This document shows positions 27,901-50,538 of a stretch of DNA of 64,000 nucleotides, piece after piece (the stretch's first letter is position 1; each line of letters begins with the position of its first letter). The translations under genes and the position numbers were made by a program. The notes beneath the pieces were generated by a model. It was not told the DNA's origin, made no database searches, and was given only the letters and a program-made list of their open reading frames with translations. The stretch is from Anthopleura xanthogrammica. Its lineage: Eukaryota; Cnidaria; Anthozoa; Actiniaria; Actiniidae. Where the stretch lies: NCBI GenBank assembly GCA_964019055.1, contig OZ025224.1, forward strand, positions 4,849,376 to 4,913,375, read 5' to 3'.

Positions 27901-29804
27901 CACCGCTACCACCAACACCACAATTTGACCGGCACAATAAAAGGCCTAGTGTTATGGTATGATTAGTTATAAATTGAATTTCTTTGGGGATTGGGATTTA
28001 AAAAAAAAATATTGTGTCCGCGAAAAGAAAACGAAAAAATAATTAACAGTTTGCTAGAAGCAAAGAATACAAAAATAAAATTCCTGAGGAACTTTTCTCC
28101 AAACAACTTGGCTTATTCTAGCGGTCGCAGACAATTGCCTTAATACTGGGCGTTATGAGTACAAAATGAACACTGTCCTACAGGATATAGAAATATACAC
28201 AAGATAGAAAACAGCAAGTGGCCCAAATACAAAATAAAACTGAAAAAGTGTCTTTAATCTTTTGGGGTAAATTCTTTAATGCAAACATTTGGTTTTGTGT
28301 TAAATAGAACCATGATGGCCATTTGACGACCCTGCAGCTGTTAGGTATAGCACGAGGAGTAGCGGCTGGGATGGCATACCTGTCTGGGATGAGCTACATT
28401 CACAGGGTAAGCTATTGCAGCAACTTTTGGGACCTCTTTATAGAGGATTCGACCATTATCAGCAATATTGTTATACAGTTCAGTAGCTAGCCTAGAAAAT
28501 CGTCGTCGTCGTGGTCACCATCATCATCATCAACATCAACATCAAGTGAACATCATCGTCAACATAATTTACAGTCATCACTCATTTTCATCGTCATCAT
28601 TATCCTCATCATTATCCTCATCATTATATATCATCATCAGTCATCTTCTTCCAGACGATTGTCTCTAAAACCAAGCTTGTAGCTTCCTTGCTTATTACAT
28701 TTGCATATACCATAATCATATCTCATATCATTCTTGCAATTCTTGCCGATTTAGCGCTCATAGATAAAGACAGAATTTTAGGATATCAAACTTGCGCTAT
28801 CGCTAACACGTATCTGTTTTTGTACAGGACCTGGCGGCTCGTAACATCTTGGTTGCAGACAACATGGCGAGTAAAGTGGCCGACTTTGGCTTGTCACGTG
28901 AACTGGATGATTCTGAGGATAACCCTGATTCGGAGTATCAGACTCAGGTAACTTTAATTATTGACTTTTTTCGTTTAGAGATTTTCCATTATCTGCAAAT
29001 GCAACCTTGTTGGTGCTTCAGTGCCGCTAGACTTTTTAGGGGATTTGCGGCAGCCATTTTGTAGTGCAAGCAGATAATTTAATAGAAGTTTTATCCTTTT
29101 TTAAATAATAAATATATGGTCAATAAAACCCATGTCATCCCATGGCTGCCATTAAGGCAATTTTATTGGATACTTTATCAAGGCCCATTGTAGGCTGTTT
29201 ATGTATTTCTCACCAAACACATTTTATTCTAAAGGGTGGCAAGATTCCGGTTCGTTGGACAGCACCCGAAGCTATTCGATATCGAAAGTTTTCTTCAGCC
29301 AGTGACGTTTGGAGCTTTGGGATTCTCTTGTGGGAGATTATGGCGTTTGCTGAACGACCCTACTGGGACTGGGACAACTATCAGGTACTGACATGCGCCT
29401 TTTCTTTTATTCCCCAATTATTAATAAGCTTTCCCAAATTCGTGTGTGTTTTCACGAAACAGAGGTTCCAAGTTGAAGTTTGACGAAACATGAAGGCGGA
29501 CCTGGGCCTCTTTGGAACGATTGTTTCATAGTCACTCAAGCAAAGTCTTATGCTCCATTCTGAATTTTGACCAATACGACACCAACCCCTCTAGTTCCAA
29601 CAGACCTCGTTAATCCATAATGTGATCTTTTGCGAAAGTTGAAGAGGACTTGGAACAGGAGAGGTCTTCGTATATCATTTTTCTTTAGTAAGAAAAATAA
29701 TAGATTTCGTGTTGCTTCTTCTAGGTGATGGATCGAGTCGAATCTGGATACCGTTTACCAGCACCAATGGTAAGACAGGACTCTTCTCTTAGAACCTCAT
29801 TTCG

Positions 29805-29851
<47 letters not shown>

Positions 29852-31087
29852 GGGAGGGAAAGAGACTAGATTGCATGGTTTCAGTTGAAGAAGTTAGCGA
29901 TCGTTTGTTAAAATGTAGGTCATTGCAGCAGGTCGTCTGTAAACAAGAATAATAAATATAAACACCAAACATCAATTTCTTTTGCGTCAAAATATTTTCA
30001 TCTTATTTATGTGTTTTTTAAAAATGTATTTTAGAATTGTCCAAGAGCGATTCACAATCTAATGTTGGATTGCTGGGATAAAGACAAGAACATCAGACCA
30101 AAGTTTCCTGATATCGTCCAGCGGCTAGACGAAATGATACGATCACCGGAGAAAATCAATCATGAATTTAACACCAACCACTGCATAAGGTGAGAAAATG
30201 ATCAGAAATAATAACATAACATGAACAACAAATAACAACCGGGAATATACAACGTGCATGTGCAACAAAACAACCAACAACAACATTATTAAGACAATAA
30301 AAAGGACAACAACAACAAACAAAAAAAACAGTAAGACAATAACAACATTAAGATAATAAAAAGAACAACAACAACATTATTAAGACAATATAAAGGACAA
30401 CAACAAACAACAACAACAAAACAAAAACATACATACAGTAAGACAATAACAACATTAAGACAATAAAAAGGACAACAATAAACAACAATAAACAAAACAG
30501 CAGAACAACAGTCGGTAGTAGCAACAATTAATTAACATAGCAAATGTTGTTCAGTAGTGCAAATGCATAACTTTAATAGGATCTTAGACCAGTTTCAGGA
30601 CTCGTAATAATTATATATATCACAGGCTTTGGTATCAAAAAAGGTGTTTCCATGACAATCTTAAGGAAACTCACGCAAAGTTTTCAATTGCAAATGCATA
30701 GGGAATGTCATGAGAACACCTTGATAGACGAACATGAAAACCCACTTTTATACTTGGAAAACTGCACTGTTCCGCTCATTGTGGCCATAACTTATGATAA
30801 CGAACAAATTACATTCTTTTTTCAGTCCTAATACGTATACGCAATTCGATGAGATGACTTCAGTCAAGGAATGGCTCGGCAGCATCAATATGGCTCGATA
30901 CGCCGAGAACTTTGCTAATGCAGGCTATATGGACTTGGATCAAATCGTATGCCTCGAAGAGGAAGATCTTGCAAGAATTGGAATCAAGCTGATTGGACAT
31001 CGCAATAAAATCAATAAGAGTATCAAAGCTATGAATAAGCATTTTGAAAGCATGGAGTCTAGTCCTGAAATACAAACTCTGATCTAG
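12945..31087 (+). CDS. Eph: Eph receptor tyrosine kinase, first tandem copy (18 exons, 1006 aa)
   Basis: Transmembrane receptor for ephrins, signalling in contact-dependent cell guidance. Exons: 12945-13026, 18598-18674, 19170-19869, 20536-20688, 21414-21764, 22016-22227, 23571-23652, 24126-24225, 25223-25263, 26973-27110, 27431-27510, 27644-27817, 28308-28406, 28828-28947, 29235-29384, 29725-29769, 30035-30189, 30826-31087. All junctions are GT..AG and the frame closes exactly (3021 nt). Domains: signal peptide 1-26 with a Leu8 core; ephrin-binding domain about 30-208 with paired Cys near 72/194 and 108/117; Cys-rich region 209-337; two FN3 domains 340-550; TM about 557-580; juxtamembrane Tyr near 612 and 618 (YIDP); kinase about 637-905 with Gly loop [11 protein letters not shown], Lys669, HRDLAARN (Asp764), DFG Asp782 and activation-loop Tyr; SAM about 925-995. 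The C-terminus QTLI fits a class I PDZ ligand. All catalytic residues are present. Exon 1 is the least certain: it is 5.6 kb upstream, but has the expected signal peptide and phase-1 donor. Two upstream ATGs precede the start. I cannot assign it to the vertebrate EphA or EphB class. Confidence 0.94.
13027..18597 (+). other. First intron of the first Eph gene, no internal gene seen
   Basis: A 5.6-kb AT-rich intron between the signal-peptide exon and the exon that begins the ephrin-binding domain. The second Eph gene has only 376 bp here. No embedded gene, RNA or long repeat recognised. Regulatory elements are plausible in so long a first intron, but none can be named from the sequence. Confidence 0.6.
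19015..19140. repeat. GAAA/GAAC/GGAA tetranucleotide repeats in Eph-1 intron 2
   Basis: Short purine tetramer runs (GAAA, CGAA, GGAA) just upstream of the exon 3 acceptor at 19169. Confidence 0.8.
20003..20036. repeat. Poly-G tract, potential G-quadruplex, in Eph-1 intron 3
   Basis: An almost pure G run broken by C and CAA. Confidence 0.8.
20145..20366. mobile_element. MITE-like inverted repeat in Eph-1 intron 3
   Basis: The arms read inward as TTAAGATTTGCAAAATCTA...GACGTCAACCGGAAGTG on the left, and as the reverse complement of the same string on the right (about 20300-20360). No ORF. The size and structure fit a non-autonomous DNA transposon; the superfamily is unknown. Confidence 0.65.
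20837..20935. repeat. Short palindromic element, family P, copy 1 (Eph-1 intron 4)
   Basis: Begins GTCAATCAAAGTGTTTCC and contains GGAATGTCATGGAAATGC near the other end, an imperfect inverted repeat of about 100 bp. Related copies lie at 26488-26570 and 30632-30733. Confidence 0.55.
21851..21995. mobile_element. MITE-like inverted repeat in Eph-1 intron 5
   Basis: About 145 bp. The left arm holds ATATTTCAGAAT, CGTTCAACAA and CTAACTGCAAG; the right arm (21930-21995) is its imperfect reverse complement. Non-coding. Confidence 0.6.
22390..22650. mobile_element. MITE-like element with long terminal inverted repeats (Eph-1 intron 6)
   Basis: About 261 bp and nearly fully palindromic. It starts TTACAGCACTTTTCATATTT and ends with the complement AAATATGAAAAGCGCTGTAA. 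Both arms share GACTCCAGACGTCTG and CGTCAATCAAATTTACG. Small ORFs inside are not genes. Confidence 0.75.
22685..22730. repeat. Dispersed repeat fragment shared with 34013-34060
   Basis: CATGTCTCGCTTCGATGC, AAGGCACG and GGCTACC occur in the same order at both sites. Family unknown. Confidence 0.5.
22822..23254. mobile_element. Possible MITE with TTTAAGGTATCAG termini (Eph-1 intron 6)
   Basis: The left end is TTTAAGGTATCAG and the right end is CTGATACCTTAAA, perfect 13-bp termini 433 bp apart. The interior is non-coding with short matching blocks near the ends. No target-site duplication verified. Confidence 0.5.
23707..23829. repeat. G-rich tandem repeat, four ~32-bp units (Eph-1 intron 7)
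   Basis: Units of GGTCTCGTACCAAGGGGTGG plus a variable G/A run start at 23707, 23739, 23772 and 23800; the last unit has GGTATTGTACC. Ends in a pure G run. Confidence 0.85.
23955..24030. repeat. (GTTC/GTCC)n tetranucleotide repeat
   Basis: Runs of GTTC, GTCC and GACC tetramers in Eph-1 intron 7. Confidence 0.85.
25700..25897. repeat. (CCCCAT)n hexamer array, G4-prone on the minus strand (Eph-1 intron 9)
   Basis: About 29 CCCCAT units followed by three CCCCCA units. The minus strand reads GGGGAT repeats. The Pro/Ile and Gly/Asp open frames across it are artefacts. Confidence 0.95.
26488..26570. repeat. Short palindromic element, family P, copy 2 (Eph-1 intron 9)
   Basis: Starts GTCAATCAAAGTGTTTCCAT and ends CGCCTTGATTGACG, a near-palindrome matching the copies at 20837 and 30632. 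Confidence 0.6.
26704..26854. mobile_element. MITE-like snap-back element (Eph-1 intron 9)
   Basis: 151 bp. The terminal arms AGCCAGTTCACAGCTTAAGA and its exact complement enclose further complementary sequence up to the AT-rich centre. Non-coding. Confidence 0.75.
28510..28640. repeat. CAT/CATCAT-rich simple repeat (Eph-1 intron 13)
   Basis: Imperfect CAT and TCATTATCC units. Confidence 0.7.
29805..29865. repeat. (GA)n/(GGGA)n simple repeat (Eph-1 intron 16)
   Basis: GAGA run followed by GGGA tetramers shortly after the exon 16 donor. Confidence 0.85.
30220..30535. repeat. AAC-rich imperfect tandem repeat (Eph-1 intron 17)
   Basis: ACAACAACA units alternate with TTAAGACAATAAAAAGGACA. At least four copies of the longer module are visible, each about 60-70 bp. 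Confidence 0.75.
30632..30733. repeat. Short palindromic element, family P, copy 3 (Eph-1 intron 17)
   Basis: AAAGGTGTTTCCATGACA at the left and TGTCATGAGAACACCTTGA at the right, the most diverged of the three copies. Confidence 0.5.
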
Positions 31088-31356
31088 ACAGAAAAGAGAA
31101 AATACTTTGGTAACTATATACTTTCGTAATCGGATCAACGTCTGACCCATGGCCAAGATGGGATACACTGCACGTAGTTCAAGAATGTGAACCGAATTAA
31201 AATGGGGAAAGTATGATAAAACGACGAACAGTACCTTGGAGTTGTCGAGTTGAAGATAAAGTAAACGTTGTTTGGTTAACTTTCATAAGATTTTTTATAA
31301 TTCCAGTTAAAGACTCAGTCGTGATTGGAGAAGACAACTATCCACTTTAGAATGGG

Positions 31357-31528
31357 AATAAATGACTTGTAGTATAGGTTATAGTTTTAAAATGACGGAG
31401 ATAACTTTAGAGAGAAATACGAGGACAGAGCATTGCAGTATTGGACATGGTGGAATTTACAATGAGTGATCATCTAGGGAAACTACAGCACGTGATCAGG
31501 TAGCCATGGTGATACATTATCGAATAAA
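31357..31528 (+). promoter_or_regulatory. Candidate polyadenylation signals of the first Eph gene
   Basis: AATAAA at 31357-31362 and 31523-31528, 270 and 436 bp after the stop. Based only on the hexamer and its position. Confidence 0.35.
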
Positions 31529-32671
31529 CCCGACTTGACGTACTTTCTATACTAAAAACTACACCAAATTAAATTACTAACGAAATCTTTTTTGAACTAA
31601 AAAATTCTGTACTGAATAATCTCAAAGAATTCTTCTAAAATGTTTTCGAAAGAACAGTGTCGTTAACACCTTGCTTCAGTCTTTTCTTGGACATATTTGC
31701 CGGATTTCTTCAAGAGACTGGAGCGAGCCGGATGATGACTGGTCGCTATAGATTCATTAGTGGGAAATAATATTGTCATTATCAGTATTTTGTGGTCGAT
31801 CGGCCAAGTAATTGCAGACTACCTGGATTAGCCAGGTTATGAAATTGAGATGTAACGGCCAAGGATCTTAAATGAAATTTCGCAAATATCGAGTGCATAA
31901 TCGTTTGAACTCCTTAAGTAAATTAAAATTGAGTTATGGGTGGAAAAGTAAATTTATAGTGTTCTATTCTCAGTGGCCTCACTGTAATGCTATAAGCAGA
32001 TCTAAACTGGCGGAGCTCTCCTAACAACTAAAACAGTACTAGGGATGGAGGGTGGGAATAAAGAAAACTGAACCACCATGGAGCTCAGCAACCGCAGGCC
32101 ATTTATGGGAGGGAGTACAGCGATACAGTACTAAAATGCTTGAAGTGCGCTGGGTCAGGTTTGGACCAAACTGAGTGAGATGCTTAAGAATGACTTCTCC
32201 TACATGTGAGACCGCTGATTATAGTTCCTAACTCATGCCACTTCTTTTGACCAACCGTTGTTTGATATTGCGCGCACTTACGATAAATTCTTTATTTTTA
32301 GTTGAACAGAACTTCTTTAAAATCTCTAGAATCCCGAATGTTTTTATTGGATTTATTAGCATGGGACTGTGATTAAACAAAGTCTCTTGGCCAGGTTTTC
32401 ACTTTATTAGTACAGTGATAGGAAATATAGCACGCTCAGTTGAGTCAGCGGCAACCGTGTCTTATATGCACCATTTTCCATAAATCAATTCACTGGTCAC
32501 AGACAAAGCAATAAATAGAGGCTTTAGAGTAGTTTCGAAGGAATATTGAAATTTGAACCTTGCAGCCTCGACTGAATGCTTTGTGTTTGACCAGTGAAAT
32601 GATGTATGAAAAGTGGTGAATTGAGGCATTTCACGGCAGCCATGATGAAAGTCAGTACGTAACAATGCACA

Positions 32672-32862
32672 GGGGCTGATCCAGAATTTTGTTCAGGGAG
32701 GGGTGCAGGGAACAAAGTCAGCCCGGGGGGGGGGGGGATGCAACCCTCAGAATCAAAGAAAGGAAACATTATTTCGTATTGGATATCTTCAAAATAGGGG
32801 GACAAACTTGCTCCAAGAGGGGGTGCGTACCCCATGCACCCTTCACCTGGATCAGCCCCTGA
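32672..32862. mobile_element. MITE with CAGGGGCTGATCCAG terminal inverted repeats
   Basis: The left end CAGGGGCTGATCCAG (about 32672) and right end CTGGATCAGCCCCTG (to about 32862) are exact complements. Interior is G-rich and non-coding. Confidence 0.8.
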
Positions 32863-35800
32863 TAAGTGACAAGAGATTCCATTACCCAAGTTTGACGAAA
32901 ACACTTGTTTTGCCCTATACAACATGGCTGTCGTGAAATCGCTTCATACGAAAAAGAAACTAGTCAGAGTATGTTGACTATTCTTGTGTTGCAACTAAAT
33001 TATATTTTGGAGAGCACGTTGGGGAAAAAGTGTTCAGTTATGTTTTATATATTAAAATAGAATTCGCATCAAAAAATTAAGGCTTTTTATAGATATACAT
33101 CATAATTAATGCATAATGAAAGCAAAGTAAAATGTCATTCCAAGTTATATTCCCGTCTCAGTTTCAGTGTAGTTCACTCTCTTATTGTTTCTGGCTAAAT
33201 ATACTTTATGTATTATTTAAATATGGTGCCAGTTATTTTGATGTAAAGAAGAATTACTGTTGTTGAAAAATAATACAGTTGGGTTCCAACTGCTAGCATT
33301 TCTAAACTCCGCCTCGCTTTTTTGCACTATTCTCTGCTTCGCGCCAAATTTACACATCGGTTATTTTTCAGTCAGTGAATAAAATATAACAAGCAGTCCA
33401 TCAAAATTGGTGGCATACATTTGGTGACTAAGGAAAATCGAATTCCTTTGTGACCACTCTTCTGCATGTCCCTTAGTCCTACCACTTTTTTCTCTTTTCC
33501 TATACTCTCGGTCACTTATATTTTACAATCTTAGCCCCACCAATATTTCCCATACTAGTCTCTTATATAGCCCCACCACTTTTTAGGATGCTCCGCGGTC
33601 TATGAATAGTTAATCCGACAATCTCTATGCAACTAGTCAGGATCATTCTTCCTGTACATCATCATTCTTGGAGTGCTGCAGCTATTGTACCGAAGTACGT
33701 ATAAGAGGGGGGGAAACAGAGCAAGTTGCCAAAAAAAAAAAAAAAAGATCCAGGGGGTGACATGGAAACTATTGAGCCATTTGATCGAGTGATAGAGTTC
33801 ACATGCAGTTTCCTAATCTCCCAGTGCATTTCACGCCACGTCCAATTCATACTGACTGGTCTCCTGACTGAAGTGCGGTCGGTACTGAGCTGGAACGATA
33901 GTCCACTTCACATTTCCCTTTTCCATTTTGAAGGGTAGTCATGCCTTTATAATTTGCATCGAAGTGAGACAATAGTCAATGATGGAGACCTTTTTTTAAC
34001 ATCTTGGACAATTCACATGTCTCGCTTCGATGCGAAGGCACGTTCGGCTACCCGCCACGCAGGGAACTGTAAAGGGAACTATAATTTATTCAGTGTGGTT
34101 TTAAGGTCACTGAGTCTGTGCTCTCAGTTGTTTTCAAACTTGCTATCCAAATTTAATCGCATGTCTGGTTTTCGTTTTGACCGCAAGGGTGAAGCGTACC
34201 TAACCATGCTAACCAGAACAAAGTGTCCTTAGCTAATTAGGGAATGATTCCAGTGGCTGCCCACTGAGGAGGGGACACAAGCAGAGGTTTTATTAGTCCA
34301 GATCAGATTTAGCCAAAATACTAAGATACAGCTGGTTTGATCCAAGCCAAATTGTTTAATATTTCATTTTGTTCAGTGCCTCTGCTTTCACAGTTTTGCT
34401 CAGGAAAATTAATTGAATAATCAATTGGAAATCTCAATAGGGCTTACTTCAGGTAGCCCGAGTAAACTCGATCTAAGTTTCCTTGAGTGCATGTCTGATC
34501 CTGTAGGTCAATTACTTGGCCTCCTGGTATCCTGATATAAGCGCCGTCATTCATTAATTGTGATAGTTAATTATTTCCTGTGGCTATGTTTATTTTTTGA
34601 CCACTTTCAGTTCCCAGTTTAATTTAAAACCTAGCTTGTAACTTCCCCCATCCTCATCTCCTTCGATACCCAACCCCTCTCCGAGTGAGTACTTCATTGT
34701 ACGTCCTCTCCTAGCATTTTTCTCTTCATTTTTTCTAGTCCCAAAAGATTTATCCAAATATTTTCCTCTTGACCACGGTGAACCGAAATTTGCCATTTTT
34801 CAACTCCTATGGCAGTAATTCTGGTCCCTGACAAACTGACCTAAGATGACCAAAATTAAGAGGGGAGGGGAGGGTAAAAAGTAGCCTCCATTCTACATCT
34901 AATTTCTACAGATTTCTACAACTGAAATTAAACTTGCTTGCTTATTTAATGTACTTGATAATAAAATGGTTTAGATATCGTTCAGTTTCTGTGCATTAAG
35001 GCTGAATAATCTTTTTAAATCACAGATAAAGCGAAACTTTCGCACGACAAACATTTAACGCATGCATGACAAACGCTGATGGGGAAAATAAGACTGAGAA
35101 CTGATCGCTCTGATTATGGGTGATTAGCATAAGCTGGGCTATTTCAATTGTATTTCATTGTAATTTTGATGTACAACTTGTCTAAGACATCAAGCCACAT
35201 TTCTTTGGAACATTAAAAGAGAGAGCGTAATTATCTGGCAAAAACAAAGCTGAACAGCGCTGAAACTCGTTGTTTCTCATTATACGACAAACCGATGGTC
35301 CCAGCAAGTATACACATTTACATTCCAATAATTCTCATTGAGTTAAGTACCAAAAATATTTGAAGTGCATTTAAGAGCAATAAATTCAAATTCTGACCTT
35401 AAAAGTCACGTTGTTATATTGTGTGACATTAATAAGTGAACAATGATCTGTGACATATCTTTCCGGGTATGACGTCACTATGGAGCGACTCATTCTCTCG
35501 AAACATGAACAAAGTACATAGGACTTCATCAGACGAGAACAGGAGTATTTTACTCTAAATTAAGGTAAATAGCAATCATTTCTACAATAGTAATATTTGT
35601 TTTACCTAGTTGTTTCGAAAGTATTGCAGTTAATGTAGACTTGTGCTCTCTGTAAGTCGGAGTTTAGTTTGGTTTCGAGTGAGGAAGTTGGATCGTTCTG
35701 CTTCGACATCGCAATCGATCTTATTCTGCTGAAAAAGTGAAATTTACCGTCTTTGAAGGATTCAAACTTCTGTCATTTTCAATAGCAGCTGCTTTTTTTG

Positions 35801-37018
35801 GATTATTTGTTCCAAATGCTGTACAATAATACCGGTTAGCTTGAAGAAACGATGTAAATCGATCATGGCTGTGTTTGATAGTCGGCTTCAACTCGAGCCA
35901 CAGATCACGTAACAACATGACAAAATATCTTATATGCCAGTGAATTTATCGATTTTATTTATAACATTGCTGTCAAACGACTAACACAAACCATATTTCA
36001 TCCTCTCTGTAAAATTATTTTCAACTTAACAAGCCGAAATCTTTATGATTTAACTCGATAGTTTACAGAAATATTAACGCTTTTGTTAGCGATCAGCATG
36101 AACTATCAATCAGAATTTAACATAACATACATATTTACATCAATTCTGTCTCGAGAATACATTTCCATTCATTTCAAGACTAGATTGTAGTCAAAAAGAT
36201 ATATTTTTACTGATCATTTTCCTATCTAGGATAATCTATGAGTTAAATTAAAATCCAAAAATAAGCAGGAAGTTTATTTGACTTAATCTAGTCAATGATA
36301 CTTAAAATTGACGAAGTTCCTGAATTCCCGCATGGAATAAAACAATAGCTTGACTTTGCCTTTTTATTTCTGATTCGCGAGTGTTGTAGCTCCTTAATGA
36401 TGGCTTTATTTGATCGAGATTGCGTGACGACAGGATATGGCTAATGCTGGAAAATATTTTATTGTTGATCAATTTTCGGTGTGCTCGGGTTTTTTTCTTC
36501 AGCCCACAGGTTGCAAGATATTTTTTTAACGGATCATGTCTTTGCACATTTTTTTAATACACATCTTCACCTATTTCCAAACTGCCGTTCTGTGTAGAAC
36601 TTATGAACCGCGGTTCTGCACACATCTCAAATTTCTGTACTTCGCTGTCATGCAATGTAATTGTTCACCATGCAAGAAAGATACTCTTATCATACACTAC
36701 ATTCACACAACTGTTTGAGTATTTGATAAAGGTTTTGTACCCATAGATGTACCTTGACTGTCATACAACAGCCTGCTGGAAAATACTGCCACATACAGCA
36801 CTACATAAAACCAAAGTGACGACCATTTGACACGGGATGCACAAATTATGCGATTGTCTGATATGGATGCTAATGAGGGACTTCAAAATTTCTAAATTTA
36901 ATATAATGAAAAGACAAACCCCATCACATGAAAGACCACACTAAAATTATTAATTTTACCGAGTTGTAAAATGTCTGGCTAATGCTGAGTGATTAGCAGG
37001 CTTTAAACAAATCGTAAA

Positions 37019-37085
37019 AATAAGCCGGAGAGAATGTATGGTTTTGTGACGCCTTCCTCGAACCCCATACATTCTCTCTTATCTT
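37019..37085. repeat. Short inverted repeat (hairpin)
   Basis: GGAGAGAATGTATGG pairs with CCATACATTCTCTC across a 25-bp loop. No poly-U or known RNA context. Confidence 0.5.
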
Positions 37086-38518
37086 TGCGACTTTTAAAAG
37101 CTTGCCACTCTGTAAGTTTACATCCAAACATGCTCAAACTCGGTAATGGTGCTGATATTAGTATGATGATCGTCTTCGTGGCGAGGATCGATTTCTAATG
37201 GGCCATTTGAATCAATTTAGCCAAAAGTTCCTAGAGGAAGGCTCCGCAAACTTTAAAAAACATTCCAACTGCATTTCAAAGACACCAAGAAAGGCTTTCA
37301 TTACGATGTTGCCGATTTGCCACATTTCAAATTGGTTAAGATTTTTTTAATCTCCAACTTTTCGACCGTTCATCTATTACCAGGACTAAAGATCAAGAAC
37401 GTTGACCTTAAGACCCAGGTTGACCACACACGAACCGCAAACCGGGGTTTGAGGTTTGCCGTCTGCGGTATCCCTGTGTGGGCGATTTTAAAAGATTTGG
37501 GTTCGCCATGTTTGTTTTTATTCATTCGATACACCTCTATTGTAATTGTAAAATATAGTTTAATTTTTTTCCTGCTCAATTAAAAGAATCATAATTCAAA
37601 TAGCCAAGACATGTAAAAAAGTAAATTTGATATTTGAACGTGGATTTAAAATGCATAACACAGTAAATACTTTGGCGTAAATGGCTTACCTCTAGAAGTC
37701 CTAGAACACGGCAAGCACGAGGTCACGTGACATCTTGACGTTTGCGGTTCGCGGGAAATCAGAAAAAACCTCAATCTTAAGGTGTCTAAAATCTAAAAAC
37801 GTCAAAAATAGGCGCCCAAGTAACACATGCCTGCTGTAGTGCTTATAAGATAAAAAAGGGTTGCGGAAAATAGGGGAAAGTTGATGAGGTAAAATTGATT
37901 AAGATAATATTAGAGAGATGTCTCCGAGTCGACGGTGAGGTTGACATGTATACTAATTGATCTTGATCGCTCTAGTGAATGGGTCGGCTGGGTTATCAGA
38001 CGTAGGACAACACTTCCAAGTAATGGATGCGGTTATTCTCTTGATCTCTATACATGGTTAGCAACAAGCGGTTTCAGCTTGGTGCTTTGGAACCAGGACA
38101 AAAGTATCTGACCGTCGGACCAAAGAAAGACTTTGTTTATCAGGATTTGACCTTGTAGGCACAACATACAGCTGCCATGAACTCTCACTGAGTCGTTTTA
38201 TTGCGCAACACGTGTTTTAGCCAAACGATGAATAGTTCGACTGTAGAGAATTTAATTACATAAGTTGTTAGCAACAGTTCCATACGCATTGGTACTAGGA
38301 AAACTATCAAAAAGAAACTGTGGAGTTCAGTGTCCTCAGGCTGGCCAGACATTCTCTGAAGGGAAGTCACGTCGTGGTAACTCAGTTGCTGGGATCGATG
38401 GACTGCAACTCTCCGCGAACAATTCGTTCCACTTGACTTGCAACTCTGTTGACAGGGGTTCATCCCACTCCACTCCTTGTTGCCACATTTCTTGCATCAG
38501 AATCTTTGCTCTTATGGG

Positions 38519-38526
38519 CTATATAA
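38519..38526 (+). promoter_or_regulatory. TATA-like box upstream of the second Eph gene
   Basis: CTATATAAG about 500 bp before the start codon. A TATA match alone is weak evidence in AT-rich DNA; a transcription start near 38550 would give a 470-nt leader. Confidence 0.2.
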
Positions 38527-38582
38527 GAAGACCGTATTGGAGTCGTTTATTTTGCATGGCGCTCGAAGCATTTCCCACTTGG

Positions 38583-38632
38583 TGGTTAGTCGAGCATGAT
38601 GGTTAGTCGAGCATAGTGGTTAGTTGAGCGTG
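38583..38632. repeat. Three copies of a ~18-bp TGGTTAGTCGAGCATGA unit
   Basis: Direct tandem repeat in the upstream region of the second Eph gene. Confidence 0.75.
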
Positions 38633-39018
38633 TGGTATTGGCTATCCTTATGGGGTATTCGAGTGTGTCCGTGATATCTTCCAACTCGTAACTGGATGGA
38701 CGTGGCTTGGTATATATTGCTTCAGAAAGTCCGTTTCTCTCTCTTCGGTTTCATTGGTGCGGAAAGTACTTCTCTTGGTGGTTTATTTTATGGAGTTCCT
38801 GTGGTTTTGGCAGGAACTTGATAAAACGCGTGCGCATTCCCCCAGCCCCTTCCCCCTCTTCCCCAATACTTGCCTAATTAAAGATAGTAGCGAACAAAAT
38901 CAGAAGTCAGTAATGCTGTGTTGTTTCTTAATAATTGAATTTATTTTAAATTTTTCTTGTTCCTTTCAGTTCAGTCAATAAAAACCGGCTCGAAATTATC
39001 AACTGGTTGACATTCAAC

Positions 39019-50214
<11,196 letters not shown>

Positions 50215-50263
50215 TGCATTTGCGTGACAGGGACTTAGGGAGGAGGCACGTTTTCTTTTCTTG

Positions 50264-50538
50264 TACAGCCATTGTCAAAAAGGTTGTCCTATGAAAAAAG
50301 ACTTAAAGACCAAAATAAGTATCACGTGATGATTTTTTTATTCATTTTAAACGATATAAATTCTGGATTTAAACTTTATAATGAGTAACAATAAACAAAG
50401 AGTAATAATTAGGAACTCTACGTTTACAATGATTGCTGTTATCGAGCATTTAGAGCTAGTGTATTAGTTATCACGTGACATTTCTGTTGGTCTTTAAGTA
50501 TTTTTTTCATAGGACAACCTCTTTGACAATGACTGTAT
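50264..50538. mobile_element. MITE-like inverted repeat in the 3' UTR of the second Eph gene
   Basis: ACAGCCATTGTCAAAAAGGT and the right arm ACCTCTTTGACAATGACTGT are imperfect complements, continuing inward for about 70 bp to the facing TATCACGTGA blocks. It begins 50 bp after the stop codon, so it is probably transcribed as a long hairpin. Confidence 0.75.

Larger units (their letters stand above)
31530..38700. other. Spacer between the two Eph genes
   Basis: No frame shows a domain or exon pattern. It contains a MITE at 32672, a short hairpin at 37019-37085, a 45-bp sequence shared with Eph-1 intron 6 (34013-34060), and a 15-bp match to the GGACCGCGGAGC element terminus near 33588-33601. 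Confidence 0.5.

Noticed and set aside
28849..29064. Separate small kinase-like genes (single ORFs around 28849, 29142, 48303)
   Set aside because: They are individual exons of the two Eph genes read into introns; splice sites join them in frame.
38185..38606. Overlapping ORFs of about 100 codons before the second Eph gene
   Set aside because: Open on both strands with no domain or homology that I recognise; composition alone is not evidence.
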